From contig NZ_JABBEA010000001.1 of NCBI RefSeq assembly GCF_012912005.1, positions 310,001-374,000 of the forward strand: a stretch of 64,000 nt of DNA. The letters run 5' to 3'. Position 1 is the stretch's first letter; the number at the start of each line of letters is the position of its first letter. This DNA is from Paenibacillus sp. SZ31 (GTDB taxonomy: Bacteria > Bacillota > Bacilli > Paenibacillales > Paenibacillaceae). Below, piece after piece: positions 45,812 through 53,863 of the stretch. A model generated the notes under the pieces. That model was not told the origin of the DNA and searched no databases. It worked only from the letters and a program-made list of their open reading frames with translations. The position numbers and the translations under genes were made by a program.

Positions 45812-46597
45812 ATGTATAAGCTGCTGACCGCTTCGGTGGCGTTGCTAATCAGCTTCCATTGCCTTCCCATCCTGCTCGATGTCGCTTATGGACAAGCAGC
45901 CTATCTTGATTCTCCCGTATCTCAAAGTTCAGCTCAGTCCACTCCGTCCCAGAATAGTCCATCCATGCTACCGGTGACCGATGGAGATGCTTATCGTTCC
46001 AGCCATCATGCCTTTGCAGCACCGGTTATCCTGCTCGACGTAGGCCATGGAGGAATTGACGGTGGTACGTCAGCCCAAGGTGTGCTGGAAAAAGATATTA
46101 ACCTCGCCATTAGCCAAAAGGTGTATCTCCTGCTTCGCAGCAAAGGTTATGCCGTTATCATCAACCGACTTGGGGATTATGCACTTAGTGATGAGAACCG
46201 CTGGCTGAACAGCCGCTCCCGTCATACTAGGGATCTTGCCCAACGTAAGAGCCTCAGCGAAGAAGTGAGTACAGATATCGTGGTCAGCATTCATGCAAAC
46301 TGGAGTCCCAGAGCATCTGCACACGGACCGGTGGTGCTGCACCAGAAAGAAGGCAGAAGTTACTTGCTAGCCCAATCCATTCAGAACGCCATGAACGAAT
46401 TGTATCGGACTGGGCATGGGGTAGTATGGGGCAAGCCCTTTTATTTATTGAATTACGTGAAGCAACCTGCCGTCATCGTCGAAACTGGATTTTTGAGTAA
46501 TGCGGCAGATCGAGCCAGAATGAGTGATCCCGCTGAGCAAAAACGAATTGCCCAATCCATTGCCAATGGCATTATTTATTACCTGTCGGTAGTGTAG
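45812..46597 (+). CDS. cwlD: N-acetylmuramoyl-L-alanine amidase, CwlD type
   Basis: This 261-residue enzyme belongs to the Amidase_3 family, cleaving the bond between MurNAc and the peptide; in Bacillus CwlD makes muramic delta-lactam of the spore cortex. A signal or anchor segment (LLTASVALLISFHCLPILL) is followed by a Ser/Gln/Pro linker. The zinc and catalytic residues are present: His79 in DVGHGG, Glu93 in VLEKDIN, the His in VSIHAN and the Glu in IVETGFLSN. The start ATG 45812 has GAAGGAG 11 nt upstream; a GTG at 45800 touches that site. It overlaps the convergent deacetylase gene by 26 bp at the stop. Confidence 0.9.
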   Translation: MYKLLTASVALLISFHCLPILLDVAYGQAAYLDSPVSQSSAQSTPSQNSPSMLPVTDGDAYRSSHHAFAAPVILLDVGHGGIDGGTSAQGVLEKDINLAISQKVYLLLRSKGYAVIINRLGDYALSDENRWLNSRSRHTRDLAQRKSLSEEVSTDIVVSIHANWSPRASAHGPVVLHQKEGRSYLLAQSIQNAMNELYRTGHGVVWGKPFYLLNYVKQPAVIVETGFLSNAADRARMSDPAEQKRIAQSIANGIIYYLSVV

Positions 46598-47411
46598 GGG
46601 CAGCATGCCAGTTCCACACTTCGCGCACCAGATCACCAATACCTACAAACTCAACCTGACCCTTAAGACGGGAGACTGATTCTCGAACCACAGCAGATGT
46701 GTTTAACCCCGTATGGCCAACATGACCAATGACAACACAACGATCCTTGTCGATTGCATGCTGAGCTGCCAGATCCATTTGCTTGCGAATGTGCTGCTTG
46801 GAGTTTTGATCATCCAGAAAAACGTCATTCCCTACAGGTGGCATATTTTTGGATATCGCAAGTTCCCCCACCACGGAGCGAAAATTTGTACGGCTGTCTA
46901 CAAAAAAGAGGCCCCTCTCCTTGCAAACGTCGAGCACAATTGACATGATGCGTTTGTCGGAAGTGATTTTAGAACCCATATGATTGTTCATGCCAATGGC
47001 GTGGGGTACATCATCAATCGCTTTCTCCACGCGTTCCCGTACTTCTTCATCCGTTAGATTGGATGTGATTGCACCCGGGCCCAGCCACTCAGGTCTTCCT
47101 TTCTTGGGTTCCATGGGCATGTGCACGATCACATCCATTCCCTTTTCATGTGCAGCTATCGCATCTTTCTTCGTTGTTGGCAAAAAAGGCATCACCGCTA
47201 CCGTCAGTTTAACTGGTATCGCCAGGATCTCTGCTGTTCCCTTCATGTCATTACCGACGTCATCAATAATAATCGCCATCCGTTTATGATTCGATGGGGA
47301 CTCAGAAGCTGCGGCTGCAGACCCTCCTGCCGAAACACCAACGTAGATCACAACCAAAAATGTCATGCAAATGGCCAAAAATCGATAATGCTTTCTCTTT
47401 TCCTTCATCAT
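46572..47411 (-). CDS. Divergent polysaccharide deacetylase family protein (DUF610/YibQ type)
   Basis: This 279-residue exported protein has a signal or anchor segment (FLAICMTFLVVIYVGVSAGG) and the divergent deacetylase domain: MAIIIDDVGNDM at the start with the DD pair, the PVKLTVAVMPFLP strand, HMPMEP, GMNNHMGSKITSD and FVDSRTN. These are the marks of the COG2861 family, thought to act on a cell-surface glycan; the reaction is unproven. The start is the first of two ATGs 3 nt apart, behind GGGGAGGG. It is convergent with and overlaps cwlD by 26 bp, so read-through of each gene makes antisense RNA to the other. Confidence 0.88.
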   Translation of the reverse strand: MMKEKRKHYRFLAICMTFLVVIYVGVSAGGSAAAASESPSNHKRMAIIIDDVGNDMKGTAEILAIPVKLTVAVMPFLPTTKKDAIAAHEKGMDVIVHMPMEPKKGRPEWLGPGAITSNLTDEEVRERVEKAIDDVPHAIGMNNHMGSKITSDKRIMSIVLDVCKERGLFFVDSRTNFRSVVGELAISKNMPPVGNDVFLDDQNSKQHIRKQMDLAAQHAIDKDRCVVIGHVGHTGLNTSAVVRESVSRLKGQVEFVGIGDLVREVWNWHAAPTLPTGNK

Positions 47412-47661
47412 GATTCCCTCCCCGTAGATCTGTGTTCTCATTGTTTGATAATGAAGGGAGTTATATGTAAGCCAAAGCCTTCCTTAAATATCAACATGCC
47501 TCCGTTGGATAACTCCACTTCTTATGTGCATCAAAATAGATATTATTTAGAAAAAACACTGTAATTTGTCAGGTTTTCAGTTTAGGAATAATTTAGTAGA
47601 ATCAACAAATGAAAGAAGCTACAGTGCTGTATATCTTTCCTATGATTTATGGAAGGAGGTT

Positions 47662-47676
47662 TTGAAAGGGTTTACA
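47662..47676 (+). promoter_or_regulatory. cre-like site upstream of the GH30 xylanase
   Basis: TTGAAAGGGTTTACA fits WTGNAANCGNWNNCW except for the central C, replaced by G. It lies 61 bp before the xylanase start and would suit catabolite repression. No convincing promoter boxes were found near it. Confidence 0.4.
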
Positions 47677-47736
47677 TAAATTAAATACCAGACCATCAGC
47701 TATTCTACTATTGGTTATTAGAGGAGGATGAAAGTA

Positions 47737-49416
47737 GTGAAATTCAAATTAAAAAAGACGATTAACGTTTTTTTGGCCTGCTTAACAGCTCTGCCCCTCA
47801 TGCTTAGTCCTACACAAGTTTCGGCAGCAAGTGATGCCACCATTAATTTATCTTCTGAAAAACAGCTCATTCGCGGTTTTGGTGGTATCAACCATCCGGC
47901 ATGGATCGGTGACTTGACTGCCGCGCAACGAGAAACTGCTTTTGGCAATGATCAGAACCAGTTAGGCTTTTCTGTACTCAGAATCTACGTCGATCCAGAC
48001 CGAAATAACTGGTCTCGTGAGGTTGCCACAGCCAAACGTGCTATTGAAAAGGGTGCTATCGTATTTGCATCCCCATGGAATCCTCCGAGCGACATGGTTG
48101 AAACCTTTAACCGCAATGGAGATACCAATGCCAAACGCCTAAAATACGACAAGTATACTGCATATGCACAGCATCTTAATGACTTTGTAACCTACATGAA
48201 AAATAACGGCGTGGACCTGTATGCCATTTCGGTACAAAATGAGCCGGACTACGCACATGACTGGACCTGGTGGACACCTCAGGAAATCCTTCGTTTTATG
48301 AAAGAGAATGCAGGCTCCATTCAAGGTACAAAAGTGATGGCACCCGAGTCCTTCCAGTATCTCAAAAACATATCTGACCCAATTCTGAATGACCCGCAGG
48401 CGCTCGCTAATATGGACATTCTGGGGGCACACACATACGGGACACAGATCAAAGATTTCGCATATCCACTCTTCAAGCAAAAAGGAGCCGGTAAAGAACT
48501 CTGGATGACTGAAGTCTATTATCCGAATAGCGATAGTAACTCCTCAGACCGCTGGCCCGAAGCGCTTGACGTTTCCTATCACATGCACAGCGCTATGGTC
48601 GAAGGGGATTTCCAGGCTTATGTATGGTGGTACATCCGCAGACAGTATGGTCCGATGAAAGAGGACGGAACGATTAGCAAACGCGGTTATAATATGGCTC
48701 ACTTCTCCAAATTTGTACGTCCAGGCTATCTTAGAGTAGATGCCACCAAGAACCCGGATACGAACACATTTGTTTCTGCCTACAAGGGGGATAACAAAGT
48801 TGTCATTGTGGCGATTAACCGAAGCACTTCTGCAACGAGTCAGAAATTTGTTTTGCAAAACGGTAATGCTTCCACAGTATCCTCATGGGTAACCGATAGT
48901 AGTCGTAATCTGGCAAGCGGAGCACCAATTACGTTGTCCAATGCAGCCTTTACTGCACAGCTCCCTGCTCAAAGTGTGACCACGTTTGTTGCTAATATTA
49001 CGGGCAGTGGTGGTGGCAATACAGGTAGTGGCACGACGTATGAAGCAGAGACAGGAACAACTCTCTCCGATGCTGCAATTGAGACGATCTATCCTGGCTA
49101 CACAGGATCAGGGTATGTTAATTTTAATGCTCTGACGAACTCGGGCATTCAATGGAATAACATCAACAATGCGACAAGCGGCACCAAGAACGTAAAGTTT
49201 CGTTATGCGTTGGAAAGTGGCACCCGTAACCTTGATGTTTTCGTGAATGGGACCAAAGTGATCAGCAATACCCCATTTTCTGCAACGGGAAGCTGGTCCA
49301 CCTGGGGTGAAAAAACAATTCAAGTACCCATGAACTCGGGAACCAATACCATTAAAGTAGTCACGACCGGTACTGAAGGTCCGAATATCGATAGTATCCA
49401 GGTGTCCGCTCAGTAA
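47737..49416 (+). CDS. xynC: Secreted glucuronoxylan xylanase, GH30 subfamily 8, with CBM6-like domain
   Basis: This 559-residue secreted endoxylanase should cut beta-1,4-xylan at positions set by glucuronic acid side groups. The signal peptide ends VSAAS near residue 30. The GH30 barrel starts QLIRGFGGINHPAWIGDL; the acid/base is Glu169 in SVQNEPDYA and the nucleophile Glu259 in ELWMTEVYY. The side beta-domain ends about residue 425. A Gly/Ser linker leads to the C-terminal CBM6/35 module (YEAETGTTLSDAAIE to GPNIDSIQVSAQ). The GTG start at 47737 is chosen because GAGGAGG is 9 nt upstream; the ATG at 47728 touches that site. A single-gene unit. Confidence 0.92.
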   Translation: MKFKLKKTINVFLACLTALPLMLSPTQVSAASDATINLSSEKQLIRGFGGINHPAWIGDLTAAQRETAFGNDQNQLGFSVLRIYVDPDRNNWSREVATAKRAIEKGAIVFASPWNPPSDMVETFNRNGDTNAKRLKYDKYTAYAQHLNDFVTYMKNNGVDLYAISVQNEPDYAHDWTWWTPQEILRFMKENAGSIQGTKVMAPESFQYLKNISDPILNDPQALANMDILGAHTYGTQIKDFAYPLFKQKGAGKELWMTEVYYPNSDSNSSDRWPEALDVSYHMHSAMVEGDFQAYVWWYIRRQYGPMKEDGTISKRGYNMAHFSKFVRPGYLRVDATKNPDTNTFVSAYKGDNKVVIVAINRSTSATSQKFVLQNGNASTVSSWVTDSSRNLASGAPITLSNAAFTAQLPAQSVTTFVANITGSGGGNTGSGTTYEAETGTTLSDAAIETIYPGYTGSGYVNFNALTNSGIQWNNINNATSGTKNVKFRYALESGTRNLDVFVNGTKVISNTPFSATGSWSTWGEKTIQVPMNSGTNTIKVVTTGTEGPNIDSIQVSAQ

Positions 49417-49450
49417 CTCATTTGACGATACAAGTTGTTTATGTACAAAC

Positions 49451-49495
49451 AAAAAGGTTCCTCGAAGGCGTTAGCCTAACGAGGAACCTTTTTTT
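49451..49495. terminator. Bidirectional terminator between xynC and tRNA-Leu
   Basis: A 14-bp perfect stem (AAAAAGGTTCCTCG with CGAGGAACCTTTTT) plus an inner GGC/GCC hairpin is flanked by T runs on both strands. It ends the xylanase transcript and the tRNA transcript. Confidence 0.9.
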
Positions 49496-49498
49496 CGA

Positions 49499-49582
<84 letters not shown>

Positions 49583-49672
49583 ATAATATGTATCTCCGTG
49601 ATATGCATCTCGGCGACAAGAAATAATATATCATGTGCAATCTATCGTGTCAACACTGAAAATAATAACAGT

Positions 49673-49710
49673 AAAGCCCGAACCAGACGTCCATGTCTGG
49701 TTCGGGCTTT
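49673..49710 (-). terminator. Terminator of the pectate lyase gene
   Basis: A 16-bp perfect stem (AAAGCCCGAACCAGAC with GTCTGGTTCGGGCTTT) and a 6-nt loop are followed on the minus strand by TTTACTG. It lies 50 bp past the stop. Confidence 0.88.
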
Positions 49711-49760
49711 ACTTATCGTTACTAGGGATTAACTCTATGAAACCTGAGGCTTATTACGAA

Positions 49761-50714
49761 TTACAGCTTGGAAGGCCAGTTGCCATACCATGCATAACCG
49801 CCTCTTCTTTCTTTATCAATATCACTTAATTTGTATCTAACTACCCCGTCACGACCAATAAAGATCGGTTTATCCGTTCCCACTTCATAGAAGCGAGCCC
49901 AGATCGGTGCAGCTTTGGAATCAGCGATAATTTTACTGTCTCCGTTTGCTCTTTCATACTTGTAGCCCGTAATTTTCACTTTGTTAAACCAAGCCTCAGC
50001 TGCTTTAATGGATGCTGTAATTTTAGCGTTAGCAGGTCTGGTTTTGAGGAATTTAACAATCGTTACACTCTCTCCAGCCGTCAACGAGGGTACTTCATAG
50101 ATTCTTGCGCTTGCCGGTTTAAGGGAACTGGAATCATGTTGTTGTCCCCATACTGTCAGTTTACCGCCTGCAACGACCTGTGTATTCAGAATCGCATCCA
50201 CACCTTTGGCAACTGAATTTTTACTACGGTTAGCAAGTGTGCTGTCGATAAACGAGAAGTCACCTTTGCGGGTTGCTACTTCATCCAGCATAATCATTAC
50301 ATTAATCATCGCATCATCATTGTAAGTGATGTGTTTGTGATATCCCGAGCTTTGGTAGACTTGTGGCCATCCGCCGTTTGAATACTGCATGTTGATCAAA
50401 AAGTTAATTCCTTTGATTGCAGCTGTGGAATAACGCGGATCATTGGTCTTTTTGAATTCCTTCGCCAATCTTCTAATTTCTGAGTATGTAGCCTTGTTGT
50501 CAATGGTGGACTTCGCCCATTCTCCACTTGTTTGTTTATAGTCTTTTCTCCAACCTCCATCTGGCCGCTGGTTCTTCAGAATATCAGAAATACTTGCTGT
50601 CGTACCTGTTGCATCAGCAGCTGACACCGTTGTTACAGGAAGAACCGCCATTCCAACTGCTGAGAAGACCATCGTGCATGCCAGAATAAAAGTAACTATT
50701 TTTTTTGCTTTCAA
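49761..50714 (-). CDS. Secreted pectate lyase, polysaccharide lyase family 10
   Basis: This secreted enzyme of about 317 residues cleaves polygalacturonate by beta-elimination. The signal peptide (KKIVTFILACTMVFSAVGMAV) ends near VSAAD. The PL10 marks are NQRPDGGWRKDY near the start, NGGWPQVYQ with the following HKHITYNDDAMINVM, and a C-terminal KPIFIGRDGVVRY. In PL10 the catalytic residues lie in the central (alpha/alpha) toroid. TTG at 50714 follows AGGAG by 10 nt; a GTG at 50723 is too close to it. It has its own promoter (50853-50881) and terminator, so it is a single transcription unit. Confidence 0.9.
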   Translation of the reverse strand: MKAKKIVTFILACTMVFSAVGMAVLPVTTVSAADATGTTASISDILKNQRPDGGWRKDYKQTSGEWAKSTIDNKATYSEIRRLAKEFKKTNDPRYSTAAIKGINFLINMQYSNGGWPQVYQSSGYHKHITYNDDAMINVMIMLDEVATRKGDFSFIDSTLANRSKNSVAKGVDAILNTQVVAGGKLTVWGQQHDSSSLKPASARIYEVPSLTAGESVTIVKFLKTRPANAKITASIKAAEAWFNKVKITGYKYERANGDSKIIADSKAAPIWARFYEVGTDKPIFIGRDGVVRYKLSDIDKERRGGYAWYGNWPSKL

Positions 50715-51092
50715 AGATAACACTCTCCTATGTTTGTTTTTATAAATCTCCCACTTCTACCTTACTTATGATACTAGTCCCTTAACCTCCTTTATTTGAA
50801 TTTATAACACAATAAAATCAATTTTCATCCAATATGTGGATCGGATAAGAAGATAATATGCAAAAAATCGATTTTTGTCAATATATGCAACTTAATGAAT
50901 ATAATCTCTTAAATTGAACATTACGGAATAGTTCTTTTAACTCATGACAAACCTATTTATTTGTCCAAAATCGTCTTAAGCGAATCAATAATGACGTTTT
51001 TGTCATGAATGATACCCAAACTTGATCCCTGCTTTCATATAAAAACCGTAATTCCGCTAACATTGAGGTATTACGAAGGGGTTTAAATGGGT
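50715..51092. other. Divergent control region between pectate lyase and NlpC/P60 genes
   Basis: This 378-bp AT-rich stretch holds the pectate lyase promoter and leader; the c-di-AMP riboswitch region starts just beyond. A small hairpin ATCCA/TGGAT at 50827-50841 lies near the predicted 5' end of the pectate lyase mRNA. TCATGACAA at 50942 and TTGTCATGA at 51000 are exact inverted copies 49 bp apart. No gene seen. Confidence 0.5.
50853..50881 (-). promoter_or_regulatory. Promoter of the pectate lyase gene with palindromic spacer
   Basis: On the minus strand TTGACA, a 17-bp spacer and TATTAT make a near-ideal housekeeping promoter about 140 bp before the start codon. The spacer contains the perfect 14-bp palindrome AAAAATCGATTTTT (50863-50876), a likely operator. 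Confidence 0.7.
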
Positions 51093-51121
51093 TTGACAAT
51101 TACGCATTTATGCAATATAGT
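51093..51121 (+). promoter_or_regulatory. Promoter of the riboswitch and NlpC/P60 gene
   Basis: TTGACA (51093-51098) is followed by a 17-bp spacer and TATAGT (51116-51121). Transcription should start about 51128, 24 nt before the riboswitch aptamer. Confidence 0.75.
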
Positions 51122-51151
51122 TTCAAATAGTTACAAAAACTTAATTATTCA

Positions 51152-51270
51152 TTGCCGAGTTTCATGTTTGAAAACGGGGGAACCATTTTGGGTGAATTAT
51201 TCTTATACATAGGAAATATAGGGAACCTTCTACCGAACCCTTAGCTAACTCCGTAGGCATCGAAGGGAGA
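51152..51270 (+). ncRNA. ydaO-yuaA (c-di-AMP) riboswitch
   Basis: The conserved ydaO core is present in order: GCCGAG near the 5' end, AACGGGGGAACCA, TTGGGTGAAT, TAGGGAACC, CCGAACCC, AGCTAACTCCGTAGGC and CGAAGGGAG. The outer stem can form between TGCC (51153-51156) and GGCA (51256-51259). This RNA binds c-di-AMP and controls cell-wall hydrolases and potassium or osmolyte genes. It ends directly at the ribosome binding site of the NlpC/P60 gene, with no room for a terminator. Confidence 0.9.
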
Positions 51271-51273
51271 ACA

Positions 51274-51744
51274 TTGATTTTGAAAAAACTGATTATCTCC
51301 ATTTTTGGAGCAGCTGTACTATTTACATCCGGGGCTACAAGCACAGAGGCAAGCAGTATCAACTCCGTAGTGAACAACATGACAGGTATACCTTACAAGT
51401 GGGGTGGCACGACTGTAGCCGGCTTCGACTGTTCCGGGTTTATGAGATATCTTTTCAACAAATACAGCATTGAATTGCCACGTACTTCGCAGCAGCAAGC
51501 CAAAGCAGGTACTCCGGTATCCAAAAGTAACATTCGCACAGGTGATCTGGTGTTCTTCAATACGATGGGCAAAGGCATTTCACATACAGGTGTATATATT
51601 GGCGGCGGACAATTCGCACATGCCTCCAGTAGTAAAGGCGTAAGCATTACTAAGTTATCGAATCCATACTTCAATGATCGTTACGTGACCGCACGTCGGG
51701 TAACTGGACAGTTTATGTACGATAAAATGTTGGGTAAAATGTAG
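51274..51744 (+). CDS. Secreted NlpC/P60 cell-wall endopeptidase
   Basis: This 156-residue exported cysteine peptidase cleaves peptidoglycan peptides (D-Glu to diamino acid bond in this family). The signal peptide is residues 1-26, ending STEAS. The catalytic Cys53 lies in FDCSGFMRY, the His in ISHTGVYIG and a third residue in FAHASS. The single domain without SH3 or LysM modules is at the short end for the family. The start is TTG 51274 or TTG 51280; GGGAG lies 4 or 10 nt upstream. It lies directly behind a c-di-AMP riboswitch, so wall cleavage is linked to turgor signalling. Confidence 0.92.
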   Translation: MILKKLIISIFGAAVLFTSGATSTEASSINSVVNNMTGIPYKWGGTTVAGFDCSGFMRYLFNKYSIELPRTSQQQAKAGTPVSKSNIRTGDLVFFNTMGKGISHTGVYIGGGQFAHASSSKGVSITKLSNPYFNDRYVTARRVTGQFMYDKMLGKM

Positions 51745-51755
51745 GTATGATATAG

Positions 51756-51797
51756 AAAGAGGAGGCTCCGGATCACCCGGAACCTCCTCTTTTGTTT
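51756..51797 (+). terminator. Terminator of the NlpC/P60 gene
   Basis: AAAGAGGAGG and CCTCCTCTTTT with an inner TCCGG/CCGGA form a long stem with bulges, followed by TTTGTTTGTC. Confidence 0.85.
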
Positions 51798-51840
51798 GTC
51801 TAGACATTTATGGACTAATACTACTACCCTTTACCTAGAC

Positions 51841-52170
51841 TTAATGCAATGCCTTTTGCACTCGCATCGCGCCCTGAGACAGGGCATGTCCGCCTCCAAC
51901 AGCTCCGGCGACGGCAACGGTCTCCATGATCTCCTGATCTGTAGCGCCCTTGGCACGGGCTTCTTCTACATGGTAGAAGGTACATACCTCATTGTTGGCG
52001 AACAATCCAATGCCGAGCGCAATCAGCTGTTTTGTCTTCGCATCAATCACGCCAGGCTGAAAACATTCTCCAGTAAACTCATGATACGACTTCACCACTC
52101 CTGGCAGCACATCGCTTAATGCTCCAATCTGATCCTTGTAGGCATGAACTTTATCATTCATCAATGTCAT
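51841..52170 (-). CDS. Carboxymuconolactone decarboxylase/AhpD-like protein
   Basis: This protein of about 109 residues has the CMD fold. The signature ends TKQLIALGIGLFANNEVCTFYHVEEARAKGAT. The usual CxxC redox pair is not complete: the first Cys is replaced by Asn (NEVC), while the second Cys and the His five positions later are kept, so a thiol-disulfide role is doubtful. The start is uncertain: ATG 52170 (MTLMNDKVHAYK) fits the family, with AGAGGG 13 nt upstream, but the frame stays open to a TTG at 52245. A lone minus-strand gene of unknown physiological role. Confidence 0.75.
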   Translation of the reverse strand: MTLMNDKVHAYKDQIGALSDVLPGVVKSYHEFTGECFQPGVIDAKTKQLIALGIGLFANNEVCTFYHVEEARAKGATDQEIMETVAVAGAVGGGHALSQGAMRVQKALH

Positions 52171-52312
52171 GGCTTGTAGCACACCCTCTCGGCTATAGTT
52201 ACAGATTATCCTCACTGTACCTATCTTCTCTCCCGAGTGAGCCAATTATGCCAAGAAATCATGGTAATTCCAAACAATTAAACGTTCATGGCTCTGCCGT
52301 GACTATAAGTGG

Positions 52313-52531
52313 TTACTCACTAAGTGCACTCTGGCGCGGCTCGCTGAACAGCTGATATCGGTAACCTCGATCCAGCTTAACGACACGTCGATTCTGACGA
52401 CGGATAAGGACCTGCTCGCCATCCCAGGCAACCACAATCCCCGTTACATCGTTTGATTCCAGTTCGTCCCGTACTACTCTTACTTTCTCACCTGACAGAC
52501 GCAGGGCGTCCAATTCTGTATCACTAATCAT
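52313..52531 (-). CDS. Small conserved hypothetical protein
   Basis: This 72-residue soluble protein is not one I recognise. It is charged and strand-rich (EKVRVVRDELESNDVTGIVVAWDGEQVLIRRQNRRVVKLDRGYRYQL in part), resembling a small SH3-like beta-barrel such as those in RNA- or protein-binding factors. The start is ATG 52531, 8 nt after AGGAG; an ATG at 52537 is too close. It precedes the AhpD-like gene by about 140 bp on the same strand. Confidence 0.65.
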   Translation of the reverse strand: MISDTELDALRLSGEKVRVVRDELESNDVTGIVVAWDGEQVLIRRQNRRVVKLDRGYRYQLFSEPRQSALSE

Positions 52532-52563
52532 GTTCATGGCTCCTATATTCCAAATTTATTTAC

Positions 52564-52598
52564 AAAAAGAGACCTAAATGAAATGTCATTTAGGTCTC
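52564..52598 (-). terminator. Terminator after the 109-residue unknown gene
   Basis: A perfect 13-bp stem (GAGACCTAAATGA with TCATTTAGGTCTC) and a 4-nt loop are followed on the minus strand by TTTTTG. It lies 52 bp past the stop at 52651. Confidence 0.85.
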
Positions 52599-52650
52599 AC
52601 GTGACTGTATTGGACTGTCATGTCATTCGAAATTATGTCCCGACTGAGAG

Positions 52651-52980
52651 TTACCGCTGCGCGTGCTCTTTGCTGTCGTTCTTCTCGAACCAAAAATCAA
52701 GCACTTTGGCGGACATCACACGTTCTTCAAGGTACTCCACTTGATGCGGTGTAAATTGTTCTTTCCAAGAGAAGGACAACTCTTCGCACAAGCCTACAAT
52801 CGTCAGTAATTCTGACCAGGCAACATAGCGTTTGTACCAGAAAAATTGAGGATGTTCAATCATATAGGGATAAAGGTCATCGAATTCCGTATGTTTACAA
52901 TCCAGGGCACGTTCAAAATGAACTTTCGATTCCGCCAGCTTATCAATAAAAAATTGTTCTGTTGCCGGTTGGTTCCCCAT
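52651..52980 (-). CDS. Hypothetical soluble protein
   Basis: This 109-residue protein, helical and acidic, has no recognised family. It contains DKLAESKVHFERALDC and many aromatic residues (HPQFFWYKRYVAWSELL). The start ATG 52980 (MGNQPATEQ) is chosen because AGGAGG is 8 nt upstream; the frame upstream to 53034 has no such site. It ends before a strong terminator and lies downstream of xpt on the same strand with about 100 bp between, so it may belong to the same transcript. Confidence 0.65.
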   Translation of the reverse strand: MGNQPATEQFFIDKLAESKVHFERALDCKHTEFDDLYPYMIEHPQFFWYKRYVAWSELLTIVGLCEELSFSWKEQFTPHQVEYLEERVMSAKVLDFWFEKNDSKEHAQR

Positions 52981-53077
52981 GGTGTTGCCTCCTCTCCCTA
53001 ACATAACCCCATTATAAATGAAATCCGCGGTCATGCAAAGGCATAGTTCAAAAAATAGGCCCTATTCCTTTAAAATG

Positions 53078-53659
53078 TCACATTTCGTTATCGTCAAATT
53101 GTACTGTTCCATCGTTCAGGGAACGAATACGTACCAAGGCTTCCACCGGAATACCCTGTTCACGAATCGTGCGTGCCCCTGCCTGAAAACTTTTCTCGAC
53201 CACAACGCCGAATCCGACGAGTTCCGCCCCGGAACGCTCAATAATCTTAATGACTCCACGAGCGGCATCTCCATTGGCGATGATATCATCAATGAACAGA
53301 ATACGGTCATTCTCATGAATGAACTCGCGGGATACCATAATGTCTGTTACGATTCCTTTGGTAAAGGACGGTACACGTTCACAGTAGGCATCAGGATCAG
53401 CCAGAAGCGTTTTTTTGCGACGGGCGAATACAAGCGGCACCCCAAGTTCATGAGCTGCGGCAAAAGCAACGGGAATCCCTGAGGATTCTACCGTAATTAC
53501 CCGAGTTACTCCACTTTCACGAAACCGTGCAGCAAACTCCCGTCCCATCTCCATCGTCAATGCAGGATCAATCTGGTGGTTCAACAGACCATCCAGCTTC
53601 AATACCTGATCCGAGATGACAACACCTTCTTGTAAAATTCGTTGTTTTAATACTTCCAT
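53078..53659 (-). CDS. xpt: Xanthine phosphoribosyltransferase
   Basis: This 193-residue cytoplasmic enzyme turns xanthine and PRPP into XMP for purine salvage. The start ATG 53659 (MEVLKQRILQEGVVISDQVLK) matches the N-terminus of Bacillus Xpt and has GGGAGG 7 nt upstream; a long open extension to 53785 shows no family residues. The PRPP-binding motif is ILFIDDIIANGDAARG, and the purine-binding part is TRVITVESSGIPVA. In Bacillus subtilis xpt is controlled by a guanine riboswitch; none is visible in the 200 bp upstream here. Confidence 0.93.
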   Translation of the reverse strand: MEVLKQRILQEGVVISDQVLKLDGLLNHQIDPALTMEMGREFAARFRESGVTRVITVESSGIPVAFAAAHELGVPLVFARRKKTLLADPDAYCERVPSFTKGIVTDIMVSREFIHENDRILFIDDIIANGDAARGVIKIIERSGAELVGFGVVVEKSFQAGARTIREQGIPVEALVRIRSLNDGTVQFDDNEM

Positions 53660-53863
53660 GATTTGACCTCCCAAGCCTATCCTATGAGGTAAAAGTATCA
53701 TATATCTATCTATAAGTTCAAGCGAAATTGCCCGAGGGCTGTCCTTAAGATGTAATTCCGGCCAGAGCTTGCTATCGATTGTCATGTCTTTCGTGGGTCA
53801 AGCATACCTTGTACCATGGTACCCGCATGTCCAAACTATACAGGGGCCTGAGAGGGGAAACAC

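Noticed and set aside
47650..47662. Strong GGAAGGAGG ribosome binding site upstream of xynC
   Set aside because: It is followed only by a possible 5-codon frame with wrong spacing; no real gene or leader peptide can be supported.
53660..53863. Guanine riboswitch expected before xpt
   Set aside because: No purine aptamer core sequence or fitting three-way junction is visible upstream of the start.
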